From positions 434,001 to 498,000 of the forward strand of contig NZ_PTXN01000002.1 in assembly GCF_012726345.1 (NCBI RefSeq): a stretch of 64,000 nt of DNA. The letters are read 5' to 3'. How positions within the stretch are numbered: the first letter of the stretch is position 1; the number at the start of each line of letters is the position of its first letter. The position numbers and the translations under genes were made by a program. The notes under the pieces were generated by a model that did not search any database, had not been told where the DNA came from, and saw only the letters and a list, made by a program, of their open reading frames with translations. This document shows positions 27,177 to 37,194 of the stretch, one piece after another. Source of the stretch: Marinomonas sp. UCMA 3892. GTDB taxonomy: Bacteria; Pseudomonadota; Gammaproteobacteria; Pseudomonadales; Marinomonadaceae.

Positions 27177-27262
27177 TCCATTACAGCCAGTCATATTTCT
27201 GCTGGCTGGTTGTAACTCATTGCAAAAGTTATCCCTAACACAAACTTTGTAAGGTAATAAAA

Positions 27263-27655
27263 ATGACAACTCGTAAAGCTATTGTACCTAAAGGCATGGA
27301 ATTCGTTCGTGATGAAATCGGCTACGCTCCAGGCGTCTTAGTCGGTAATACTCTTTATATTGCTGGTCAAATCGGACGCAATTCAGAGCGACAACTCGTC
27401 GAAGACAAACGTCAACAATTCATTCAATGCTTTGAAAATATGAAAGCAGTATTAGACACAGCAAAGATGAGTTTTAACAATGTTGTCGAAGTCACCAGCT
27501 ACCACACGGACATGAGGGACCTTCCGCTCTATATGGAAGTTCGTAATCTTTATTTTGGTGATTGTCTACCTGCTTGGACAGCTATTGGGGCGGCATCTCT
27601 GTGTGGTAGTCCTGGGTATTTCTTAGAAGTTAAGGCCATAGCTGTAAAAGAGTAA
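27263..27655 (+). CDS. RidA/YjgF-family protein (YjgH-like, no catalytic Arg)
   Basis: 130 residues, complete. The fold is shown by GNTLYIAGQIGRN, QCFENMKAVLDTAKMSFNNVVEVTSYHTD and a C-terminal FLEVKAIAV. The Arg that follows Pro-Ala in imine-deaminating RidA proteins (PAR) is Trp here (PAWTAIG), as in YjgH-type members, so enamine/imine deamination by the classical mechanism is unlikely. It lies between benD and benE in the same direction with short gaps, so co-transcription is likely. A role in handling a reactive ring-cleavage or keto intermediate is possible but unproven. Confidence 0.85.
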   Translation: MTTRKAIVPKGMEFVRDEIGYAPGVLVGNTLYIAGQIGRNSERQLVEDKRQQFIQCFENMKAVLDTAKMSFNNVVEVTSYHTDMRDLPLYMEVRNLYFGDCLPAWTAIGAASLCGSPGYFLEVKAIAVKE

Positions 27656-27698
27656 CCGAAACAATAGGCTTTAGAAGTCCTGTGAAGGAGACGATAGG

Positions 27699-28874
27699 AT
27701 GCTAAAAGATTTACACCTTTCAACTATTACTGCTGGATTGGTTGCTGTGCTTGTATCTTACTCAGGTCCACTGGCGATTTTTTTCCAAGCAGCTAACAGC
27801 GCTAATATTTCGCCAGAGATGATGACATCATGGGTTTTCGCCATATCGATTGGCGCTGCGATCAGTGGTATTGCCCTTAGCATCTATTTTCGAGTGCCAA
27901 TTATTACTGCTTGGTCTGCGCCGGGTACCGCTTTACTTGTGACGCTGTTTCCAAACCTTAGTTTAAATGAAGCTATTGGAGCGTATATAACAGCAGCCAT
28001 TATTATCTTTTTCATTGGCATAAGTGGATGGTTTGACAAAGTCATCCATTGGATTCCGAAGAGCGTCGCTGCGGCTATGATGGCGGGAATTCTATTCAAC
28101 TTTGGTATTTCTGCCTTTCAGTCGTTCAACAGTATTCCAATTTTGACAGTTTCGATGCTCATTGGTTTTGTTATTTTTAAAACCATCAGTAAAACCTATT
28201 ATTTAATGTTATTAGTTGCCCTAGGTAGCCTTTTATCTATTACGGTTTTACATGCCGATTTCAGCCATTTTACATGGCAGTTGGCATCACCTATTTGGAT
28301 ATCACCACAGTGGAGCTGGTCATCAACTTTAAGCCTAGCGCTTCCCCTCGTTATTGTTAGTCTTACAGGTCAGTTCTTACCGGGTTTTACTATTTTAAAA
28401 ACATTTAATTATCAAGTACCTACTCGCCCAGTTATCAGTGTACTTGGGCTAGTCTCCATTCCTATCGCTTTTTTTGGAGGTATAACCACTGTTATAGCTG
28501 CGATTACTGCACCTATTTGCACCAGTCCAGATGCACATCCAGATCCAAATAAACGCTATATAGCAGGTATTTTTAATGGGGTATTTTATTTAATTGGTGG
28601 TATTTTCGCAGGTAGCATTGTTCTATTTTTCACCACTTTCCCTGCACAAATGATTGCTATTATCGCTGGACTGGCTCTTCTCGGAGCCATATTTAATAGC
28701 CTTACTCTTGCTTTAGAGGATAAGTCTAATATTGATGCAGCTGCTATTACGTTTATGACAACGGCCTCTGGTATTCAGCTATTCGGTATAGGATCAGCCT
28801 TTTGGGGCGTGGTACTAGGTACAGGAGCCTATGGGCTACTAATAGGTCTAAGGAAGTTAAAACAAAATCAATAA
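27699..28874 (+). CDS. benE: Benzoate/H+ symporter family protein
   Basis: 391 residues. About twelve hydrophobic segments. BenE signature stretches include VAVLVSYSGPLAIFFQAAN near the N-terminus, FRVPIITAWSAPGTALL, LVIVSLTGQFLPGF and ITAPICTSPDAHPDPNKRYIAG. It transports benzoate across the inner membrane. It lies between the RidA-family gene and the xylC-like gene, in the ben operon direction. Confidence 0.94.
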   Translation: MLKDLHLSTITAGLVAVLVSYSGPLAIFFQAANSANISPEMMTSWVFAISIGAAISGIALSIYFRVPIITAWSAPGTALLVTLFPNLSLNEAIGAYITAAIIIFFIGISGWFDKVIHWIPKSVAAAMMAGILFNFGISAFQSFNSIPILTVSMLIGFVIFKTISKTYYLMLLVALGSLLSITVLHADFSHFTWQLASPIWISPQWSWSSTLSLALPLVIVSLTGQFLPGFTILKTFNYQVPTRPVISVLGLVSIPIAFFGGITTVIAAITAPICTSPDAHPDPNKRYIAGIFNGVFYLIGGIFAGSIVLFFTTFPAQMIAIIAGLALLGAIFNSLTLALEDKSNIDAAAITFMTTASGIQLFGIGSAFWGVVLGTGAYGLLIGLRKLKQNQ

Positions 28875-28891
28875 AAACAATGAGGTAAACT

Positions 28892-30361
28892 ATGACAACC
28901 ACTACAGAATTCTTACCTGCTCCGTTATGGAATGAAGCACTTTTTACTGGTGAGTGGAGCCGCCCCGCAAAAGCATTAAGCTCAGTCATTGAACCCGCCA
29001 CAGGAAAATCTCTCGGCAATATAGCCATGGCTGATGAAGCTTTAATCAAACAAGCCTGCCAAGAAGCTCGACAAGCGCAAAGAAAATGGGCAGACCTACA
29101 TTATGATGAACGCGCGAGCATCTTGCGAAAAGCTATTAGTATCGCAGAGCAACATTCAGATGAAATCGTAGACTGGTTAATAAAAGAAAGCGGCTCAATA
29201 GGACCTAAAGCTCAAGCGGAACTGGGTTTTACTATTAAGTCTCTAATTGAAAGTGCAGGTCTACCATCTCAAAGCCACGGGCAAGTTCTCCCATCTAGCG
29301 CTGGCCGACTTAGTATTGCAAGAAGAAAGCCCCTAGGCGTAGTTGGTGTTATCTCTCCCTTTAATTTCCCACTGTATTTGGCTATGCGTGCTGTCGCTCC
29401 AGCTATTGCCTTGGGTAATAGTGTCGTATTAAAGCCTGATCCTCGCACTGCTATTTCAGGTGGATTTGTGATTGCACGCATTTTTGAATTAGCAGGTTTA
29501 CCTAAAGGCGTTCTATCTGTTCTTCCTGGTGATGGCGCTGCAGGTGCCGCATTAGTGGCTGATCCTAATGTAGCAATGATTCAATTTACCGGCTCAACTC
29601 CCGCCGGCCGTAAAGTTGGCGAAGCGGCTGGCAAACACCTTAAAAAAGTCTCATTGGAACTAGGTGGTAAAAACTCACTCATTATTCTTGAAGATGCGGA
29701 TTTAGATATTGCATTAGCCAATGCCACATGGGGAGTTTATTTACACCAAGGACAAATTTGCATGTCTACCGGTCGAGTCTTGGTACAGCGCAAAATTTAT
29801 GACAAGTTCAAAGCTATGATGATTGAAAAAGCAAAAAACTTACCTGCAGGAAATCCTGCCACGGAGCAAGTTGCATTGGGTCCGTTAATCAATGAGCAGC
29901 AACGGGACCATGCCGCGAATCTTGTTAAAGCAGCCGTTAAAGCAGGAGCAACATTGGAAGTTGGAGGAAACTACAATGGTTTATTTTTTGAGGCCACGGT
30001 CCTTAGCGATGTAAAACAAGATAACCCTGCTTTTATTGAAGAAATATTTGGGCCTGTGGCAATTTTAGTCCCTTTCGATACAGACGCAGAAGCAATAGAA
30101 CTGGCTAATGATACCGAATTTGGCTTGTCTGCGGCCATTATTTCGCGAGATGTTGGCAGAGCATTAGCACTAGGTGAGCGTTTACAAACAGGGCTATTAC
30201 ATATAAATGATCAAACAGTAAACGATGAAATTATTAACCCATTTGGTGGTGTTGGCGCATCTGGTAATGGAACCAGTATTGGTGGCCCTGCGAACTGGGA
30301 AGAATTTACACAATGGCAATGGCTAACGTTAAAAGGCGATGCACCACAATATCCCCTTTAA
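28892..30361 (+). CDS. xylC: Benzaldehyde dehydrogenase (XylC-like)
   Basis: 489 residues. Aldehyde dehydrogenase with SPFNFPLYLAMRAVAPA, FTGSTPAGR, LELGGKN (general-base Glu) and QGQICMSTGR (catalytic Cys, about 291). The C-terminal NDQTVNDEIINPFGGVGASGNG and EEFTQWQWLTL resemble XylC of the TOL pathway more than general ALDHs. It oxidises benzaldehyde to benzoate. It follows benE by 17 bases. Confidence 0.9.
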   Translation: MTTTTEFLPAPLWNEALFTGEWSRPAKALSSVIEPATGKSLGNIAMADEALIKQACQEARQAQRKWADLHYDERASILRKAISIAEQHSDEIVDWLIKESGSIGPKAQAELGFTIKSLIESAGLPSQSHGQVLPSSAGRLSIARRKPLGVVGVISPFNFPLYLAMRAVAPAIALGNSVVLKPDPRTAISGGFVIARIFELAGLPKGVLSVLPGDGAAGAALVADPNVAMIQFTGSTPAGRKVGEAAGKHLKKVSLELGGKNSLIILEDADLDIALANATWGVYLHQGQICMSTGRVLVQRKIYDKFKAMMIEKAKNLPAGNPATEQVALGPLINEQQRDHAANLVKAAVKAGATLEVGGNYNGLFFEATVLSDVKQDNPAFIEEIFGPVAILVPFDTDAEAIELANDTEFGLSAAIISRDVGRALALGERLQTGLLHINDQTVNDEIINPFGGVGASGNGTSIGGPANWEEFTQWQWLTLKGDAPQYPL

Positions 30362-30423
30362 CGAGTAACAATGAAAGTCATCAACAATCATTAGAGTTAT
30401 CAATAATAAAAAGGAAACTTAAT

Positions 30424-31554
30424 ATGACTGATACACAATTCACTCAAATAACTGCCGCCGTCACTCGCTCAAAAGGTGCGCCTTTTACTATTGAAAAAGC
30501 GCAAATTAGAGCACCTAAAGCAGATGAAGTACTCGTTAAAATCGTTGCTACAGGCATGTGTCATACGGACATGATTGTACGCGATCAGTATTACCCAGTA
30601 CCTTTACCTGCAATCCTTGGTCATGAAGGATCAGGTGTTGTAGAAGCAGTCGGACCTTTAGTAAAAAACATCGCAGTTGGAGATCACGTTGTTTTGACCT
30701 ACGGCTATTGTTCACAATGTAATTCCTGCCATACAGGCCATGAATCTTATTGCCAAGAGTTCTACCCAAGAAACTTCGGTGGTGGCGATATGGAAGGAAA
30801 AACGGCGATTCAAGATGCTAAAGGCGAACCATTACATGATCACTTCTTCGCCCAATCCTCTTTTTCTACCTACGCATTAAGCCTTGAAAGCAATACCATC
30901 AAGGTCTCAAAAAAAGCACCTCTTGAGTTACTTGGGCCACTAGGTTGCGGTATTCAAACGGGCGCAGGAGCGGTAATTAATTCACTAAAAGTCAGCCCCG
31001 GTAGTAGTTTCGTCACTTTTGGAGCTGGTGCTGTTGGTTTGTCGGCAGTACTCGCCGCTCAAGTTGCTGGCGCAACGACCATCATCGCAGTAGATGTCGT
31101 TCCTTCCCGATTAGAGCTTGCGAAAGAACTTGGAGCGACTCATGTCATCAACAGTAAAGAAGAAAATGCTGTCGAACGAGTAAAAGAAATTACAGGAAAT
31201 GGTGCCAAATTTGCGCTTGAGTCTACCGGCATACCTGCTGTACTACGTCAAGGCATCGACGCCCTTGGGTCTCTGGGTACAATAGGTGTTGTTGGTGCAC
31301 CAGCATTAGGAACAGACGCAAGCTTTGATGTGAATGACCTACTGCTTAATGGTAAATCCATTCGTGGTGTTGTAGAAGGTGACTCCACAACAAAAATATT
31401 CATCCCGCAATTAGTGGAACTCTATCTACAAGGCCGATTTGCCTTCGATAAGCTAGTCAAATTTTATGCTTTTGAAGATATCAATCAGGCTGCAGAAGAC
31501 AGCGAAAAAGGGATTACATTAAAACCCATTATTCGCATTTCTGATCACGTTTAA
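30424..31554 (+). CDS. xylB: Aryl-alcohol dehydrogenase (XylB-like)
   Basis: 376 residues from the ATG at 30424, with AAGGAAA just upstream; a longer in-frame start inside xylC is unlikely. Zinc-dependent medium-chain ADH: catalytic zinc ligands in GMCHTD, GHEGSG and LGCGIQTGAG, structural zinc in CSQCNSCHTGHESYC, and the coenzyme motif GAGAVG. It oxidises benzyl alcohol to benzaldehyde for XylC. It is the last gene of the ben unit, followed by a strong terminator. Confidence 0.92.
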   Translation: MTDTQFTQITAAVTRSKGAPFTIEKAQIRAPKADEVLVKIVATGMCHTDMIVRDQYYPVPLPAILGHEGSGVVEAVGPLVKNIAVGDHVVLTYGYCSQCNSCHTGHESYCQEFYPRNFGGGDMEGKTAIQDAKGEPLHDHFFAQSSFSTYALSLESNTIKVSKKAPLELLGPLGCGIQTGAGAVINSLKVSPGSSFVTFGAGAVGLSAVLAAQVAGATTIIAVDVVPSRLELAKELGATHVINSKEENAVERVKEITGNGAKFALESTGIPAVLRQGIDALGSLGTIGVVGAPALGTDASFDVNDLLLNGKSIRGVVEGDSTTKIFIPQLVELYLQGRFAFDKLVKFYAFEDINQAAEDSEKGITLKPIIRISDHV

Positions 31555-31573
31555 TGGCAAATATCTAAAGGCC

Positions 31574-31614
31574 ATAATAAAGTATCCTTGTGATTGGCAA
31601 GGATACTTTATTAT
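31574..31614. terminator. Bidirectional intrinsic terminator after xylB
   Basis: Perfect 17-bp stem (31574-31590 with 31598-31614), 7-base loop TGATTGG, A/T-rich at both ends, between convergent xylB and the LpxR-like gene. Confidence 0.93.
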
Positions 31615-31680
31615 CTATCAATTCAAACAAGGACAACTAAGTTTTAGAGATAGCCTCTACAGCAATAAAATCAAACGTTA

Positions 31681-32709
31681 TTATATTTGCCATGAAAACG
31701 TTAGTGTTCCATAACGAGTAAATTTATCCATTTCCCTGTCATGCTTATCACCATCGATACTAAATGGTGAATTAATGGCAAAAGCCAAAGCCATATCACC
31801 CCAAGAGTAAGTCAAGCCAGTGGTAAACGTATTATTGTTGTGGTTATAGTCTATAGACCGACTATTGCGGAAGGTATTACCATCGGTAAATATTTGATTA
31901 AATGTATAACCTACTTCAACTCCTGCAAAAACAAACCAACCTTCGTTAACAGCAATTGGGTTAGATGTTCTAGATTCCGCTAATAATACTGTGGCATAAG
32001 AATCATCAAGATTCTGTCCATAACGCAACATAATCCCAGTATTTACTCCACTTCGTAAGGTACCAATACTCGCATTTGCACCAGATAAAATATCAGTTCT
32101 GCCATTATCCGCTACCCATGCTCGCCAAGTTCGTCCTCTGGATAGCTCAAACACAACCTCATTTTCTAATTGCGTATCCCAGCCCATTGGGGTTTTAGCA
32201 CTAATGACTCGATGCACTGCTTTTTGTGTTTGCTCACCCATAGCAACAGGGCCAACAACACCTAAAGTTGTGCTGACTCTATCTGCATAATTTGGAGTCA
32301 CGGAAATATAAGCATTTGTAAAACTCAATAAAGCAGAATAAGGAAACGTCCCTTCAGCAGGGACCTTTTCTTCAATATTATATGGTGTTGCTAACGTTTG
32401 GCCTGCACTATAGATATTAACTGACGTTTTAACGTTTTCATTAGGCATGCTCCACAATAATGGCTTAACCCAAAAATCAGGTTGCTGAATGGATTGAACA
32501 TCGTCACTAATTTCGAAGAATGAGACATAAATACCATTGGTATAGCCATTGTCTTCATTGACAAAAAAGTCGTTATCTAGTGTTGCAGACATCCAGTTAA
32601 AATCTGCATAAGCTGGCAGTATAAAAATCAAACAAAAGCCTAAAAAACATTTCCGTAATCTTATAAGCCCTTTTTGATTATTAGAAACTGCACCGCACTG
32701 CCCGCCCAT
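31681..32709 (-). CDS. LpxR-like outer-membrane lipid A 3'-O-deacylase family protein
   Basis: 342 residues from the first ATG. A hydrophobic signal (about 17-35, ending PAYA) is followed by DNDFFVNEDNGYTNGIYVSF, the hallmark N-terminal segment of the LpxR/DUF2219 beta-barrel family, and a C-terminal strand ending in an aromatic-rich SWQI. LpxR removes the 3' acyloxyacyl group of lipid A. The 16 residues before the signal look like an over-extended N-terminus, so the true start may be a later non-ATG codon. It is monocistronic. No link to the neighbouring aromatic genes is evident. Confidence 0.78.
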   Translation of the reverse strand: MGGQCGAVSNNQKGLIRLRKCFLGFCLIFILPAYADFNWMSATLDNDFFVNEDNGYTNGIYVSFFEISDDVQSIQQPDFWVKPLLWSMPNENVKTSVNIYSAGQTLATPYNIEEKVPAEGTFPYSALLSFTNAYISVTPNYADRVSTTLGVVGPVAMGEQTQKAVHRVISAKTPMGWDTQLENEVVFELSRGRTWRAWVADNGRTDILSGANASIGTLRSGVNTGIMLRYGQNLDDSYATVLLAESRTSNPIAVNEGWFVFAGVEVGYTFNQIFTDGNTFRNSRSIDYNHNNNTFTTGLTYSWGDMALAFAINSPFSIDGDKHDREMDKFTRYGTLTFSWQI

Positions 32710-32880
32710 TACTCACCTACTTTATTGGTATAAAAAAGGTAAATTATAAAGAGATCTTGGAGCAAAAACTGCAGCAAATAACATCTATAACAATTTAATC
32801 ATAAAAGAACAATTGGTGAGGAAATCCTTATGAATACGATCTTTTGGTGCACTTTTACAGCCATCAGAAATAAGAGTTAT

Positions 32881-32919
32881 AAAAGCAAAAAACCTCTGTC
32901 GGGCATTTCCTGACAGAGG
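32881..32919 (-). terminator. Intrinsic terminator after atoE
   Basis: CCTCTGTC (32893-32900) pairs with GACAGAGG (32912-32919). On the minus strand a T-rich tract (32881-32892) follows. It ends the ato operon. Confidence 0.9.
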
Positions 32920-32975
32920 CTTCTATTTTAATGCCAAACAAAAAATGGCAGACAAACTTAGCTAAAAGAGATCTC

Positions 32976-34349
32976 TTAAAAAATCAAAAAACCTAGTGAA
33001 ATAATCACTCCAGAACCAATCAAGGCCATTAAGCAATAACCCATTACGTCTTTTGCACCAAGCCCAGCGATGGCTAGCGCTGGCAATGCCCAAAATGGTT
33101 GAATCATATTTGTCCATGCATCACCCCAAGCAATCGCCATAGCTGTTTTCGCAGCATCAACCCCCAATGCAGCGCCTGCAGGCATCATGATTGGCGCTTG
33201 TACCGCCCACTGACCGCCACCGGAAGGAACAAAGAAGTTAACAATACCAGCACTCAAAAAAGTGAACAGCGGGAATGTCGTTTCATTGGAGATTGACACA
33301 AACGCCTGAGAAATCACCCCAGCTAATGATGCACCAGAATCTCCTGTTGCTGTCATCATGCCCATAATCCCAGCATAGAATGGAAATTGCAGCAAAATAC
33401 CAGAACAGTTACGCGCCCCTTGAGAAACCGAGCTCAACAAACTCTTTGGTGTTCCATGTAATAAAACAGCCGAAAACAAGAAGGTAAAGTTAACGACGTT
33501 TAAGTTCAGTGCAAAGCCATTATTCACAAAGTAATAAATAATATAAGCAAACCCCATTACACCAAGCAATAACGACAAAACACGGCTATTTTCAAGACGT
33601 TCTGCTGGAGTCATATTGGTTTTGTTTGGTGTCTCAACAACTTGCTCTTTTAATAATTCAGCGTCAATCGTAACCGTGTCTTGTGGTGCTGGATGCATCA
33701 AACGATTCAATAATGGAATCGTGATAAACATAACCGCCAAAATGGTTAGGTTCATCGTTGAGAAAATAGTTTCAGAGGTTGGAATAGGACCGGTCACCGC
33801 GCCATTGGTGACTTTCGAAATATTTGCCCCACCAGCAATAGACAATGGAATAGAACCGGACAGTCCACCATGCCAAAACAAAAAACCGCTGTAAGCAGAA
33901 GCAATCAATAAACGGTAATCTACGCCCTTTACACGAGCAGCAATTTCTTTAGCAAAAATAGCGCCTACGACTAAGCCAAATCCCCAATTAACCCAACACG
34001 CCATCGCACTGATAACGGTCACCAAGATAATCGCTTGCCCTGGTGTTTTCGCAACACCTGCCAGCATAGCTAATTTGCGCTTAAACGCTGGCGCACTCGC
34101 CATAGCATGTCCTGTTACTACGACCATTGCCATCTGCATAGAGAAGCTAAGCAAGTTCCAAAACCCACCTGCCCACGCGTTTACCACTTGCATTGGCCCC
34201 TGCCCGGTACTAGGCATAACCAATAAAAACACGGCGAAAGTTAAAACGATGGCAAAAATGAAAGGATCAGGAAGATAGCGCTGCAACAGAGTAACGAAGA
34301 ATTGGCTTACTTTTTGTAAACCCGTTTGTTTTTGTTCGAGAGTATTCAT
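32976..34349 (-). CDS. atoE: Short-chain fatty acid transporter (AtoE family)
   Basis: 457 residues. About twelve hydrophobic segments; family stretches are LQRYLPDPFIFAIVLTF, WAGGFWNLLSFSMQMAMVVVTGHAMA, FWHGGLSGSIPLSIA and VNFFVPSGGGQWAVQAPIM. It is predicted to import short-chain acids such as acetoacetate or butyrate. It is last in atoD-atoA-atoB-atoE, about 130 bases after the thiolase gene. Confidence 0.93.
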   Translation of the reverse strand: MNTLEQKQTGLQKVSQFFVTLLQRYLPDPFIFAIVLTFAVFLLVMPSTGQGPMQVVNAWAGGFWNLLSFSMQMAMVVVTGHAMASAPAFKRKLAMLAGVAKTPGQAIILVTVISAMACWVNWGFGLVVGAIFAKEIAARVKGVDYRLLIASAYSGFLFWHGGLSGSIPLSIAGGANISKVTNGAVTGPIPTSETIFSTMNLTILAVMFITIPLLNRLMHPAPQDTVTIDAELLKEQVVETPNKTNMTPAERLENSRVLSLLLGVMGFAYIIYYFVNNGFALNLNVVNFTFLFSAVLLHGTPKSLLSSVSQGARNCSGILLQFPFYAGIMGMMTATGDSGASLAGVISQAFVSISNETTFPLFTFLSAGIVNFFVPSGGGQWAVQAPIMMPAGAALGVDAAKTAMAIAWGDAWTNMIQPFWALPALAIAGLGAKDVMGYCLMALIGSGVIISLGFLIF

Positions 34350-34478
34350 CAGTTTTATCCTGTTTTTTATATTTTTTATTGGACGATAAAAGCAAAAAAC
34401 AGAAAGAGAGACTAACTAGGAGCCCCCTTTCTGCATCACTTATTACGTTTATTAATGAGATTTTTTGTGCCAATTTCC

Positions 34479-35654
34479 TTAACGAGAAACCAACATAGCA
34501 ACGCCCATTCCGCCACCAATACACAAGGTCGCCAGTCCTTTTTTAAGGTCTTGACGTTGCATTTCATGGAGCAATGTAACCAGAATTCGACAACCAGAAG
34601 CACCAATCGGATGGCCCAAGGCAACCGCACCACCGTTCACGTTCACCTTACTAGCATCCAAACCAAGCTCTTTGTTGACACACAAAGCTTGCACGGCAAA
34701 AGCTTCATTGGCTTCGATTAGATCCAAGTCAGATACTTGCCAATTAGCTTTCTTCAGCACTTTTTGAGTGGCGGCAATGGGGCCTGTACCCATAATTTCA
34801 GGATCAACACCCGCACCATTCGCGGCTTCAATTACAGCAAGAATCGGCAACCCCAAACGTTCAGCTTCTACATCGGATGTCACTATCACCATGGCAGCAC
34901 CATCGTTCAACGTCGATGCATTACCTGCGGTGACGGTGCCTTCTTTAACAAACGCTGCTCGCAGTTTGCCAAGAGATTCAGCCGTAGTATCAGGGCGAAT
35001 TTGTTCATCAGCATCGACCATAATAGGCTCGCCTTTACGCTGAGGTATTGAGATAGGTAGAATCTCTTCAACAAATCGACCCGCTGCCTGTGCTTGCGCA
35101 GCTTTTTGCTGGGAGTTTGCAGCGAAAGCATCTTGCTCTTGGCGGCTAATGTCCCAACGATTAGCAATATTTTCAGCCGTTTGTCCCATGTGATAATCGT
35201 TAAACACATCCCACAGGCCATCGGTCACCATGGAATCCAACAGTTCCCAATTGCCCATTTTTTTACCTGAGCGACTGTTTGGTAACACATGTGCAGCTTG
35301 ACTCATGCTTTCTTGACCACCTGCAACGACCATGCTGGCATCACCGTTCAACACAGCTTGCGCCGCTAATTGCACAGCTTTCAAGCCAGAACCGCAGACT
35401 TTATTAATCGTCATAGCGGATACATGTTTTGGTAAGCCTGCATGAATAGCTGTTTGACGGGCAGGGTTTTGACCACAGCCTGCCGCTAATACTTGACCTA
35501 AAATCACTTCTTCAATGTGATCTTTCAAGATAGGTTGTTTAGCTAACATGCCAGACAAGAGTTGAGTGCCTAATTGCACCGCACTCAATGAAGATAAAGC
35601 ACCATTAAAAGCACCAATAGGTGTTCTTGCAGCAGCAACGATGACGGCTTTCAT
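34479..35654 (-). CDS. atoB: Acetyl-CoA C-acetyltransferase (thiolase)
   Basis: 391 residues. Nucleophilic Cys in NKVCGSGLKAVQLA (about 88), His in GHPIGASGCRI and Cys in CIGGGMG near the C-terminus. It cleaves acetoacetyl-CoA to two acetyl-CoA. It follows the CoA-transferase subunits by 20 bases. It differs from pcaF in the N-terminal region and fits a biosynthetic/degradative acetoacetyl-CoA thiolase. Confidence 0.94.
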   Translation of the reverse strand: MKAVIVAAARTPIGAFNGALSSLSAVQLGTQLLSGMLAKQPILKDHIEEVILGQVLAAGCGQNPARQTAIHAGLPKHVSAMTINKVCGSGLKAVQLAAQAVLNGDASMVVAGGQESMSQAAHVLPNSRSGKKMGNWELLDSMVTDGLWDVFNDYHMGQTAENIANRWDISRQEQDAFAANSQQKAAQAQAAGRFVEEILPISIPQRKGEPIMVDADEQIRPDTTAESLGKLRAAFVKEGTVTAGNASTLNDGAAMVIVTSDVEAERLGLPILAVIEAANGAGVDPEIMGTGPIAATQKVLKKANWQVSDLDLIEANEAFAVQALCVNKELGLDASKVNVNGGAVALGHPIGASGCRILVTLLHEMQRQDLKKGLATLCIGGGMGVAMLVSR

Positions 35655-35674
35655 AAGAAACTCCTTTAATTGTT

Positions 35675-36334
35675 TTAAGCAAATGCCATTTCTGGCACAT
35701 GATCCGGCACGATGAGTTTGCCTTGGGTTTTTTCGATAATTTCTTCCACTGAAACACCCGGTGCTCTTTCTTTCAAGACAAACGCACCATCTTCAATTTC
35801 CAACCAAGCTAAATCTGTTAGAACTTTTTTGATACAGCCTTTGCCAGTCAAAGGCAAAGAACAATTAGACAGCAACTTTGATTCGCCATCTTTAGAAGCA
35901 TGTGTCATGGTGACAATAATATTCTCTGCGCCTGCGACCAAATCCATCGCGCCGCCCATGCCTTTGATCAGTTTATTGGGAATCATCCATGAGGCGATAT
36001 TGCCGTTCACATCCACTTCGAATGCACCCAACACAGTCAAATCCACATGACCACCACGAATCATGGCAAAGGATTCAGCGGATGAAAAAATCGACGCGCC
36101 TTTCACTGTGGTCACAGTTTGTTTACCTGCGTTGATCATGTCCGCATCAATGGTTTCTTCGGTAGGAAACTCCCCCATACCAAGCAAACCATTTTCAGAT
36201 TGCAGCATGACGTCCATATTATTCGGCACGTAATTAGCAACTAAGGTAGGAATACCGATACCAAGGTTAACGTAAAAACCGTCTTGTAACTCTTGGGCAA
36301 CACGTTGCGCCATTTGCTCTCTAGTAAGTGACAT
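35675..36334 (-). CDS. atoA: Acetate/acetoacetate CoA-transferase, beta subunit
   Basis: 219 residues. SCOT-type beta subunit with YVNLGIGIPTLVANYVP, the catalytic Glu in LQSENGLLGMG (about 47-57), and GGHVDLTVLGAFEVD. It transfers CoA to acetoacetate (or, in SCOT, from succinyl-CoA). It pairs with the alpha subunit 27 bases upstream. AtoA versus ScoB cannot be separated by sequence alone. Confidence 0.92.
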   Translation of the reverse strand: MSLTREQMAQRVAQELQDGFYVNLGIGIPTLVANYVPNNMDVMLQSENGLLGMGEFPTEETIDADMINAGKQTVTTVKGASIFSSAESFAMIRGGHVDLTVLGAFEVDVNGNIASWMIPNKLIKGMGGAMDLVAGAENIIVTMTHASKDGESKLLSNCSLPLTGKGCIKKVLTDLAWLEIEDGAFVLKERAPGVSVEEIIEKTQGKLIVPDHVPEMAFA

Positions 36335-36361
36335 AAGAAACCTCTTTTTTATTCTGTTATT

Positions 36362-37066
36362 TTATTCAGCTGTCTTAACGGTTCTTTTTTCGATGCGTTT
36401 TTCAAATGTACCGAGTACAACTCGATCCACATAAATACCGGGCGTATGGATGTGAGCAGGGTCTAATTCGCCAATCTCGACGATTTCTTCTACTTCTACA
36501 ACGGTGATTTTGCCGGCGGTTGCGGCCAAAGGATTGAAGTTCTGTGCGGTGTGGCGATAAATAACATTGCCATAACGGTCTGCTTTCCAGCCTTTTACAA
36601 TGGCGAAGTCACCAACGATAGCTTCTTCCAACAAGTATTCACGGCCATTAAATTCTTTGGTTTCTTTGCCTTCTGCGACTGGTGTACCAACGCCAGTGGC
36701 GGTATAAAAAGCCGGAATACCCGCGCCACCAGCGCGCATTTTTTCAGCTAGCGTGCCTTGTGGAGTAAGTTCTACTTCTAATTCGCCATTCAATAATTGC
36801 TTTTCGAACAAGGCATTTTCGCCAACATAAGACGACACCATTTTGCGGACTTGCTTGTCTTCCAGCAAAATGCCCAAGCCAAAACCATCCACACCGCAGT
36901 TATTCGACACAACGGTTAAACCTTTTGTGCCTTTGCGTTTGATTTCAGCGATCAGGTTTTCTGGGATACCACACAGGCCAAAACCACCCGCAAGCACCGT
37001 CATACCATCTTCTAGCCCGATCATGGCTTCTTCATAAGAAGCGACGACTTTGTCAAAACCGGCCAT
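36362..37066 (-). CDS. atoD: Acetate/acetoacetate CoA-transferase, alpha subunit
   Basis: 234 residues. SCOT-type alpha subunit with [19 protein letters not shown] (about 20-38), [41 protein letters not shown] and [21 protein letters not shown]. It is the first gene of the ato operon. Together with AtoA it activates acetoacetate. It is divergent from a LysR regulator. Confidence 0.92.
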   Translation of the reverse strand: MAGFDKVVASYEEAMIGLEDGMTVLAGGFGLCGIPENLIAEIKRKGTKGLTVVSNNCGVDGFGLGILLEDKQVRKMVSSYVGENALFEKQLLNGELEVELTPQGTLAEKMRAGGAGIPAFYTATGVGTPVAEGKETKEFNGREYLLEEAIVGDFAIVKGWKADRYGNVIYRHTAQNFNPLAATAGKITVVEVEEIVEIGELDPAHIHTPGIYVDRVVLGTFEKRIEKRTVKTAE

Positions 37067-37194
37067 AGTAATTCTCCTATCTTATTATTTTTAAATTCCA
37101 TTCAGTTTGACCTAACGTGATAAATTAATTAAATTTGTTTTTTCTATTTATTAATAAGTTTTTTAAAACAATAATCCTAAAGAAGTATTCTTTA

